Shown in pieces: positions 49,101-61,100 of a stretch of DNA of 64,000 nt (its first letter is position 1; the number at the start of each line of letters is the position of its first letter). Position numbers and translations under genes: made by a program. Below the pieces are notes generated by a model. That model saw nothing but the letters and a program-made list of their open reading frames with translations, did no database searches and was not told the DNA's origin. This DNA is from Homalodisca vitripennis (Eukaryota; Arthropoda; Insecta; Hemiptera; Cicadellidae): NCBI RefSeq assembly GCF_021130785.1, contig NC_060213.1:112507501-112571500 (forward strand), given 5' to 3'.

Positions 49101-52100
49101 ATTTACAATGACCCATTTACAAATATAAACTGTCCTTTGAATAATACAAATCATGTTCTTATGTCTTGTAGGTTTTTTGTGTGTGGTACACCTTAAAACA
49201 TATGTTTTTGCACAGTGGGATTTTACACTCACAACACCAACAACAAGTGTCTTTCCTTTTGGCCTTTCCGCACTCTCTGGAACCCTTTTCTGAGCAAACC
49301 TTGCACATCCTTTGCATTTTGGTCTTCCCTGGTGGCACTGGAATTTTTTCCAGATAGTGTTTACCCGTGGAAAGTCAGCTGAGCTGAGTTCCACTGCTGC
49401 CATTAATGTTTGGTTGTGGATTTTCCATCCTGCTGGTTGCTAGTTCATCTTCTCCCATGAAATCAGGATCGATGTCAGAATCGTCAAAAATACTATTAAC
49501 ACCAACAAAACTATCTTCATCTAATACATCACTGATCGCAACGTCGTTCAAGCTGCGAGAAGCCATTGCAACATCGACTGCCAGCTGCAACAAACGTAAA
49601 CAAAGCGACCGAAGTTGCTTTGTCATCAAGCTCATTCAATACATCTGACGCTTTCTAGCGGTGAATTGTGTTACTAAAAACCCAAATAACGTTGTAGAGT
49701 AGGCAAAACCGGTTTAAATACGGACAATGTAATATAATACCAATTGAAATGACAACCATGTAAAACTACGGGATTAGCATTCTTCAAAAGTTTCGCTGTT
49801 ACATAAAATTACAGGTTTAGCACTCTAAGTGTTAAATATTTTTTACAGGCTTATATATGTAGTTAGCCTGCTGACCTCATTTACTGTACTTCACATTTTT
49901 CATAAAAATATTTAAAAAATATATTTATTGTTAAAATTTATTTAAAATTTTTTACGTTTCCTACTTGTTCATTCCTGCACAAACTGTTGACATTGATAAT
50001 GAACTGAAGAAAGTTTTGAAATTGTTTGATTATTTCACTGTTTAATCGCTCTTAAGTCATGTCTGCACCACATAATTCCTTTTAAATTTGTTTAGGGGTT
50101 GGCAACGTTGTTTATAAAAAATTTTGAGTCTGAAATTAATTTTTGTTGTTGTCAAAACCATGAACAATTTGTAAATTTTATTATTTAGTTAGAGTGGGAA
50201 CCCTGGTTGTCGATCAATCGAATCAGATCAATACATATTTTTATCAAACTTAACTTACCAAATAAAACATTGTGAATTACACAAGAAGTTCAATGAGGAG
50301 TATCACAAAGTTCTGGTTTAGCGCCTTTCTTGTATATTGTCTTTTAATCCTTCAACGTGTTTTCACAAGACAGTCACGGCTGACAGTGCAAACCTTAAGC
50401 ATATGCGATCTAGTGGCATCAGTTTGAACTACTTCCAGCGATATTTTACATTGTTACAAAGAGGACATTGCCTTTATTTTTGTCTTCACAGAAAATGCTT
50501 TTCTTCTTTTCCAGCTGTTTATAGAAACCAAACAGATGGCTCAGATGTTTGTTCTATTGTTTATTACCATGATTACATTGTGTTCTACGAGTTCTGATAA
50601 AACAATAATTGTTTTGTAATAAGTTACCAGTCAGTAACAAATCTATAGGTTATTGGTTTGGTCTAAATAATATTTTACTGTAAATGCAAAATAATAATGA
50701 CACACAAGTGGTTTTGTGGGTGTTGTAGGCCTTGGTATATCTGTGAAAATGATTTGTTTTGTGTTTCGTGTAATGTGAACAATTTCGGGTGAGTGTTGCA
50801 TTATTTCTGACTTTTAGACATTTCTGTACTATTTAGACTCAGTTTTATTATAAAAACTGACTAAAACATTTCATTATATGTTCAGTATTAAGAAACTTTT
50901 CCCACAGCAGACTAGAGGTTAGCTCCTGAAAATTCCCATGTTGAAGGGTTAAGATACAATAGCGCCTAATTTGTTTGATTTCACACTCAAGGATGGCATC
51001 TTTGATGTTGAAAGTCCTTGTGAAATAAATCTAAAATTATTGGATAATTGTGTATTTCCTTTACATCAACAATTTTTTAACAATAAGAAGAACTCTTCCT
51101 TCAATGAAAATCATAATCGGTTTTGTACATGTATTGTTTATAAAATAAGTAGAATATTTAGCTTTCTTTGTAAAATTACATTTTTTGCTAGATAGGTGGC
51201 ATTGTTTCTTAAGTGATGTTCAATAACACCTGAATGAACCTCTTTGCACTTTCTTTGTCTTAAAAGTGGAGGAAAATGTAATTTGAGTGTCAGTAAGAGA
51301 ATTTTGGTATTTATTCAATGGAAATGTACTTTACTTTTGGGATATCTCGAGTCAAAAAGAGATTTTATTTGATGTCTTTTTTTGTGTATCTGTGTACCAG
51401 TCTAAGCATTGAATGTGACCTAATGAACAGACCAATTTTGGCCAAATTTGCTATACAGATTTAGGTTATAAATATTCAGCTGTACATAAGTTAAAGGTTT
51501 TCTGTACATTTTTCTTTTTATTAAATTATTACCAAAACAACCATGTAAATAGTCATACGTAACAATTTTCTAAAAAACTGCTCTGAAGATTTTTATAAAA
51601 TGTACAATTGTTAAACAAATTTTAATATTTTGATAAAATACAGTTGGATAGGCGATAGAAATTATTCAAAAGTAGGCTGATCTTTATAATGCTCTCTACA
51701 TAACTAAAATGTTAATCCTTTAATTTTCAATTTACTGTAGTAATTGTAATGAAATTTCTTTTCGCACCACGTTAAAATTTTACATTTGTTCTCTGTAAAG
51801 ATACAAATGAATTCATAAGTACTCAAATGACATCCAAATCTAAACTTCCAGAATCATCTGTTTGTTGTAGAAACTGCAAAGTAAATGATCTGATATATAA
51901 AGGGAGTAAATAATGCCATGCCTTATATTCGCTTTATTGATTTTGATATAAACATAAGTAAGAGTTTATTTCCGATCCTGTTACAGGCAAAAGTGAGTTT
52001 CTTCTGCAAAGGTCAGCCACCGATGTTAATTGATGATCCCCGCTACAGTGAAATTTTTCAGTAAGTGTGTTTGTTGTTTACAATTTTATTTTGTTTCACA

Positions 52101-55100
52101 GAGTTCTTTGTGAAGTGTATTACTTCATTTAGGTTTACCTGACTCTTCTACAAGAGATGATTAAATATTCGTGAAGGAACCAGGATTTTTCCGGACATTT
52201 GCCATTGTTCAGTGAAACAAAACATCAGTAACACCAGATTTTTTGTTTCACTGAATGATAGCAAATGTCCGGAAAAATCCTGTTTCCTTCACAATCCTTC
52301 CATCATCAAAAATAAACTTCAAATAAATATTAATATCTGGTAATTCTTGATATATAACATTGATATTTGTGACAATGAAGAAGTGAAAAGCCAAAGTTAT
52401 TGAAATTTAATTGAAATAGGCTAAGTTTGCTCGGATAACGAAATTCAATTACATTCATTATTTATAAAAATAAAAACACTAACAAATTTGCCTTTAGATA
52501 TTTTATGTAAAATTACAGATTGAAAGAAGAATCAAAGTTTCATGCACTCATGGTTTGCATTAATAACATTTTGTGGTATAAAAATTCACTTTTTCTCCTA
52601 ATGCACTCATATATGACATATGTAATATTGATATACAGTGCTACTACAAAAAAAAAAAAAAAAAAACACATTTGCACAAAGTAATCCTACAACAAAAAAA
52701 AGCAATAAGAATAATGTAAAATTTAAAATGTACAGGTTTTACAAGAAATGTAAATTTTAACTGTCTGCAGTCTGTAAATATTTGAATTTATAAATTGTGT
52801 TTAATTTGATTTCATTTAACCCTTTGAACCCCAGACCAAAATATTGATGGTGGGAAAAACGTACCAAAACCATTTGACCTAAGAACTACAGAGAATCCCC
52901 GGAGCAGAAACAGCTGTATTGCATACTGTTTGTAAAAAATTAATATTTTTGCTATTTTTTATGCTATTGTCTTGTATTACACACCAAAATGTCCAGAATT
53001 AAATTGTGTACACAGAAAAAGTTTAGTCTGAAGTATAAACAATTGTTTAACAACATTAAAATAACTTTAAAATATATGTTTATTGATTTTTAGGTAAAAA
53101 AATAGATTTTAAGATTTTTTAATTCAAAAATAAGAAAAATGTTTACCATGGGCACCCACATTTTATTTTTCTAAATTTAGTGTTATGTATGTACAAAAAC
53201 AATTATATTGATATCTCTAAAGATAAAGATTTTGCAACCGCGATTTCACTGAGGCCGGTTGGTCATTGTCCGGAGTAGGCCTAGCGGCGGCGTTACCACG
53301 AGAAGTAGATAGCTGACTAAATGGCATTTCTTCGTCATCTGAGTCCGAGATAGTTGGCCTATAGGTAGGATCAACATCAGTGTCATCACTGAAAATTGAT
53401 GAGACGTCAGACCAATCGTCATCACTCATTGTTCACAAAACTGATTATTACTATAAGATTAAAACTAAAGAAAATGTGACTAAAAACAGTCCTCAATTAC
53501 AACATTTAACTCAATTCACACGCAAAAAGACAATATACGTAACATTAGACCGCTTTGTAAACAAATACAGCTGTAGCAACAAAGAGTAATATATTTTTTT
53601 GAGCATAGATGTTATTCTAAATACACTATATTACTAACAAAAAATTTGTATTTTACGAAAATACTCATAAATATTTATTAATACTCGTAAAATAAGTATT
53701 TTACGGTTTCAAATAAATATGTATTAAACACATATACCATGGCGACGATATTATATCGCCTGGGGATTCTCGCATCTTCATTGGCGACGATACATCGTCG
53801 CCGCGGGAATCTTCGCATATTTTCTCGGCGACAATATTTCGTTGCCTGGGTTTCAAAGGGTTAATATGTTTATTTATACAACATAAGTATGATTTATTAA
53901 ATAAATATATTGAAAAGATGTAAAACATTGTTAAATACAGTATTTACTGATAAATTATACAAATTATTGAAAATTCAAGGTAATATTTTCATGTTGACCG
54001 TGCATTACAGTGCAAATGGCTGAGCTCTGGGGGGTAACTGCCCTCTATCTCACAAATGATTGTGCGCATGAAGAAATGTATCAAATAAAATTTGTCTAAA
54101 ATTTTAGATTGTTATATTAGATGATATCAGCAATATAAATTGAGATAATTGTGAAAATCCATTTTTACTTACTTTTGACATTGAATAATTAATGATACAG
54201 TCATAAGATTATACAGGACTTATGAGACAACTGTTAGTATGCCAAAATGAAGGTATATACAAATGTTCAGCTTATTATCCCTTATTCTGAGGTTGACTGC
54301 ATTTTTATGCTAAAATGACTAGAAGGGACAAAACAAAGTAGTCCAAACTTATTGCTTGGAATAATATAGAGTTTAATCGTTCATTTACTCATAACTGCAA
54401 TGTTTGGATTTAAGTGTGATACTTGAGTAAATGTTTCAGGAAAGTTGAGAAGACAAAGTATCCGACAATGCCGGAAGTGTTGCAGTACATTGAAGATTTC
54501 TTCACTAAAGACAGCGACACTGAACTGATTTTTGGTACTGACTTTACCAAGGATGAACGTGAAGAAATCCAAATGTGAGTTTATAATTTTTTGTTTTGGA
54601 GTTCACAGTGATGGTTGTACAGGTTACTACAAAAAATTTGAATATTTTTGTACATATACATTTACATTTACCAATGGTGCAGTGTAGTGGGTACATCAGT
54701 TCTCGCAAGATAACCAGATCAAGCAATGACGAGCGTGGCTGCTGCTTGGATGGGTGACCTCTGAGCGATCCTGTCCTTGCAAGCACCCCGCCTGCCCGGT
54801 TTTTGGTGGTGATTCAGAAGTCACCTTTAAACTTTTGGTCCCCAGGTGTTAGAGAGGGCTTCTTAGCCCTAAATTCGCCTGGTAAAATAAGACATCTTTA
54901 CTTTACTATTAACATTTACTTTCTCTGACGAAATTCTTTAAAGTCTGTCTTTTACTACATGGGAACGAAAGTAAAATTATTAAACACGTAAGGGGGAAAG
55001 ATATAAAAAAGAAACCGTTGGTTTGCTAGATAGGACTGCTGTTCATATCTGTAGAAAGTGTAGTTATATAGTTCACACTTGAGATGGGTTCAACCAGTTT

Positions 55101-58100
55101 TAGTAATTTTCTTCTATTTAGTTTAATATTTTCAAATGACAACAGCCACATGGGAAATTTTCTTTTTTAAACTGAGCTAGAAGAAATATTTTTTGTCCTT
55201 GAACTTCTTACTGAATCAACTATTTTAGTAGTTAGTAGTGTCAGTGGAAAATAATAATATTGAAAATATTTGTGTTGACTTTTTAAAATATAATATGCTA
55301 AAATTGTTGATAAGAGGAATATTTTAAAATCCTCCTCATAACAGCTAATGTTAATTGATATTCGTATATATTCATATTCATATTTGTAATTCAAATCATG
55401 TAGAATATTAATAAATAACAGTTATTTAGTTATATATTTGGTGAACAATTAAACATTTTGTAATAGTAAATTGCTACCTACCACTAGGTGGCTTTATAAT
55501 GATAAGTTTTAATTCACCAATTATAACTGTTATTTCTAGCCAAAGATTTGAGAGGTATTTACGTATAATTAATTTTTTACTAAAATATAAATCATCTTAA
55601 TAAAGTATGATGGATCTTATACTATTTTATGTAACGGTGTCATAGAATTTTATAAATTTTAAATATTTCCAATTTATTTGATTTTAAAATGTTTTTCCAA
55701 GCAAAAACAACACAGGAAAATAATTTGAGATATTCAATATCTTGATAATACTACATTTCAAGAACTGGTTATGTCCTCTACTTCTGATGACTAAACTAAG
55801 ACATAAATAAGGTTGAGCATACACAAAAACTAACAAATGAACAAAATATAGTAAACAACATTCCTAAGCCTCATTTAAAACATTGTGCATAAAATATTGA
55901 AATAACAGTACTTTGAAAGTTGTCTATTAAGGTATGTATTATTGCAATATATATCTGAAATAGAGATAGTAAAATCTAAAAAATAATCTTGAATCAAAAT
56001 CTTGAGTTTTTTCTTAAAAAACATTTCCCAATCGATGAATTTTAATCCTGAACTCTTTTAGCATGAGTTTGATTTAAATATTATCTCTAATTTAGTTTTG
56101 GATATTTTAAATCTTTTACTGGCCATACTTATTAAAGGGGGGATATATATTGTTTTTACTGGCTAAAATTAACCTTTTGCATGCTGCTAATGAATTCCAT
56201 AATCTTCCTTTAATGCCAAGACATCTATAAATTGTTAATATCCTATTTTAACCCTGAACAAGCTAGTGAAGCTGATTCTAAGTATTTTCTTAGGAGAAAT
56301 TCCTCTATTGTTTTTATAAAAAACAAGGGTGATTTTAATAGTGCATTGGAAATATACATTGATTCCCAGATTATGTGTTGATTTGGACTGAGGTAAGCCT
56401 CATCAAGTTTTGATGAATATCTAGTGAGACTAAATTGTAATAAACTCCCATTTGTATCACAGGTTTGCCAGGATTCGCAAGCTAGGGTACCGTTTCTATG
56501 CATCAAAGGCAACAGAGAAGGAAGCAGACCATATTGTGGTCTTCATCAAACGCACTCCTCAGTACTTACGAGACAAGCTAATAAAGAGTAAGGAAGACCT
56601 GAAGTATGTGCTGATCCCTCCGAGTGTTGTTGGGTGAGTAATTAGTGTCATCCAATATAATCACTATGTACTGAATGTGACAAGGAAGGAAGCAGGCCAC
56701 ATTGTGGTCTTCATCAAACGCACTCCTCAGTACTTACGAGACAAGCTAATAAAGAGTAAGGAAGACCTGAAGTATGTGCTGATCCCTCCGAGTGTTGTTG
56801 GGTGAGTAATTAGTGTCATCCAATATAATCACTATGTACTGAATGTGACAAGGAAGGAAGCAGGCCACATTGTGGTCTTCATCAAACGCACCCCTTAGTA
56901 CCTACGAGACAAGCTAATGTAGAGTACGGAAGACCTGAAGTATGTGCTGATCCCTCCGAGTGTTGTTGGGTGAGTAATTAGTGTCATCCAATATAATCAC
57001 TATGTACTGAATGTGACAAGGAAGGAAGCAGACCACATTGTGGTCTTCATCAGACGCAACCCTTGGCACTAGTTGGTAGAGAAAAAGGAGGACCTGAAGT
57101 ATATGGTGATCCTTCCGAGTGTTGTGGGGTGAGTATTGAAGCTATATGCAATTCTTGGGTCTTGCTGAACTGCTTCCAACACTCGCTCTTCTACATCCAA
57201 TGTTTAGTGGTTTGAGACCTACCGTAGCCTTGCATCAAGAGTGTGAATGATCCAGTCTCCCTAAGACGACCATGAAGTCTTACAAAAGTGTTCTCATTTG
57301 GTAAATTTCTATTTGGTAATCTTTGTGCACACAAATGGCGAACATCAGCACAGTTGCAGTTTGCAAGACCATACATCAGGTGCATGTCCGTTATCTCTTG
57401 AAAATAATACGTTTTCTATAACACAGTTACCAATTGAAAACTGATCTTACAAACGTGTTAATTTGGTTGTGTTTAAATCTATTAGATTTTAATGGTTCAG
57501 TAGTCAGTTTCAGTGTTATTTTAATTACAGTAACAGCTGTTCAAATACTGTCAAATTATGAGCCATTTTGTTTGCATGTGTAATACGAAACCTTCCATAA
57601 AATAATTAACTCTTAACCAATTTTTACAAATGAGGTATCCTTTAAAAGAAAATTTTATTTAAATACTTTTTTATTTATTACAAAATTTTGATAAAGAGTG
57701 GGTTATTAGATATTTCTTAAAACAAAAATTTAATGGCCACCATTTTGATGGTATTAAAACTGATTTAAAACATCTTTTTATAATATAATACTTTCTGACA
57801 TGTTTACCAAGTTTTGTAACAATCATAAAGACAACCAACAAAGATAAAATTGTTTTAATAAACAAAATGGTGTATAGCTGCTAAAAAAAGTGGAAATTAT
57901 AAAACAATTTATGTTTCATTTTTAGCTTAGAGTCACACATAGAATCTGAAAATGCATAGTCTGATCAACCTTTTTGTTACACCCTAAAAGAATAATAATA
58001 ATTGCAAACATATAGGACTTTCTTTGAATTAAATTTTATTTAATTTTAAAATTTTTCCTATTTTGGAACTTAATTGTGGCAAACTATTTATCTCTCAAAA

Positions 58101-61100
58101 CAAATTCATATGAATTTTAAAATGTTTTTAAAACATAAATAAAAAATGTTGTAATCTGTTGTACAATATTTGAAAAAAATAAACCTGTATTTTCAGAGTG
58201 TGTAGTTCTTTATATAAATAAAGGATTAGATTACTTTGCTAATTAGAAATAATGTTACAATGTTGAGTTTAGCTCCATTTTACCTTCTGTTTAGTACAGT
58301 GTCTGAAATCTGACACTTTCACATCCATCACAACACTGAATGGATGCTGGGTAGACCAGACCCGAGCTTTTTGTTAATCTAGGTATCTCTGATGTTGAAC
58401 ATGAAATCTGACACTTTCAAATCCATCACAACACTGAATGGATGCTGGGTAGACCAGACCCGAGCTTTTTGTTAATCTAGGTATCTCTGATGTTGAACAT
58501 GAAATCTGACACTTTCACATCCATCACAACACTGAATGGATGCTGGGTAGGCCAGACCCGAGCTTTTTGTTAATCTAGGTATCTCTGATGTTGAACATGA
58601 AATCTGACACTTTCACATCCATCACAACACTGAATGGATGCTGGATAGACCAGACCCGAACTTTTTGTTAATCTAGGTATCTCTGATGTTGAACATGAAA
58701 TCTGACACTTTCACATCCATCACAACACTGAATGGATGCTGGGTAGACCAGACCCGAGCTTTTTGTTAATCTAGGTATCTCTGATGTTGAACATGAAATC
58801 TGACACTTTCACATCCATCACAACACTGAATGGATGCTGGGTAGACCAGACCCGAGCTTTTTGTTAATCTAGGTATCTCTGATGTTGAACATGAAATCTG
58901 ACACTTTCACATCCATCACAACACTGAATGGATGCTGGGTAGACCAGACCCGAGCTTTTTGTTAATCTAGGTATCTCTGATGTTGAACATGAAATCTGAC
59001 ACTTTCACATCCATCACAACACTGAATGGATGCTGGGTAGACCAGACCCGAGCTTTTTGTTAATCTAGGTATCTCTGATGTTGAACATGAAATCTGACAC
59101 TTTCACATCCATCACAACACTGAATGGATGCTGGGTAGACCAGTACCTTCTGTTTAGTACAGTGTCTGAAATCTGACACTTTCACATCCATCACAACACT
59201 GAATGGATGCTGGGTAGACCAGTACATTCTGTTTAGTACAGTGTCTGAAATCTGACACTTTCACATCCATCACAACACTGAATGGATGCTGGGTAGACCA
59301 GTACCTTCTGTTTAGTACAGTGTCTGAAATCTGACACTTTCACATCCATCACAACACTGAATGGATGCTGGGTAGACCAGACCCAAGCTTTTTGTTAATC
59401 TAAGTATCTCTGATGTTGAACAATGAATTTGTTTTGAACGTCTTTGTGACTGACTTTTGTCTATCTTTTCAAGCGGACGTGGACTCCAAATTCCAGGAAT
59501 CAAGTCTGTGACAATTTTCTGATTTTAGACGCTGCACAGTAGAAGATGAAATGGAGCTAAAGTGAATATTCCACCCATCCCTTTCCACCACAGCTATGTT
59601 ATATACAAATAATATGTATATATTTAGTTATACTCAACACAAATTATATGACATGTTCGAGATAAATAACATTGATATTGATTGAGTGGTATTATCGCAA
59701 TTTACATTTTTGGTTTTTCCTGACAGTACAAATTTTTTCTAACACAACGTTATAGGGCACTCTGCCACCCTCTTACTTTTAAAGTCTTATAAGATTACTT
59801 GCTTTGTAATATGTATACATACACATTTGTTTACTTAATATGACATAACAATTTGTTTACTCTGTATAAAATGTACATTTGTTGATTCAGGGAAAACTAT
59901 GACAGCCATATAAACAAGTATGAGCAGGAACATTTCAAAGAAGAGGAGAAATTGGTCCATAACTTCTGGAAATCAGTGAGAGAAAATTATAGAAAAGACA
60001 GTGAAGAAAACCAAGTAATAAAAGTAATAAAACCAGAAAACACAAAACAAGAAAGTATAAAACAAGAAAGTAAAAATCAAGAGAGTGTAAAACAAAGAAA
60101 TGTAAAGCAAGAAAGTAAAAGATTAGGAGGTAATGATAACACTCATATATTTGGTAAAAGATTCTAAAATAGTGATTTGTTAAATTTAAGGCATTGACAG
60201 TATTTATGAGAGCATAAAAACATGAAATTATTCTACTTGTGTCTAATTACTTTGTTAAGACAAGCATTTTTAGCAATTTTGAGTTTTATAAAATATTTTA
60301 TAGTATATTTTGCTTTTCAATTAGACCACTCCTAGTTTTTGGAACTGGGTTAATACTAGAAAGACCAATGTAATAGATCTTTTTGTGCATCTTGTCTTAT
60401 ACTGTTAAATAACTTTTAGTAGGGAATTTAATTCTTTCTTGATTAAGCTTTAGCTCCATTCTAGCATATTGATGCTTTATATTCTAATAGTTTTTGTTTT
60501 AAACATTTTCATTGCTGTTGTAAAAATTTGATTTTAGTTTCAGGTAGAAATGCAGTTAGTCGAAATACTAAATCTACTGGAAGATTTGGTAAGTATAAAT
60601 AAAACTCTGTCAACTTGGTTTTTAAATAATGTGCACTGATTAATGGTTGTATATTCAAAATTTTTCAAAATCTCAAATTAAAAATTTTGAAAAGAGACCA
60701 CATGGGGAAAAAAATATGAATGGGACGAGGTCAGGAAAGAAAATATAATTCACTTGCCCTGGTTCTGCTACAATTGAATCAGTTTTATGACTCCATGACC
60801 TTGGGTGTGAAATTAATTTTCGATTATCCATCTATCTGAGCTGGGGAAATGTGTCGTGAAATTAACGAGCAGTTTCCAAAAATTTCTCCTTCCCTGTTAC
60901 CATATACTGTTGCCTTATAAAGTTAATTTATTGTAGTTACGTTTTAGAATGCTGCATCCTTAAAATGCCCAGCCGGAATACATTGTCGCTGTCTGACCAG
61001 TTTTCAACTGTCTTTTAATTTAAAACTCACCAACTAAATGTAGACATTGAACTCTTTGAATTAACAGATAATAGGTACACAGTCACATTGATAAAATAAA

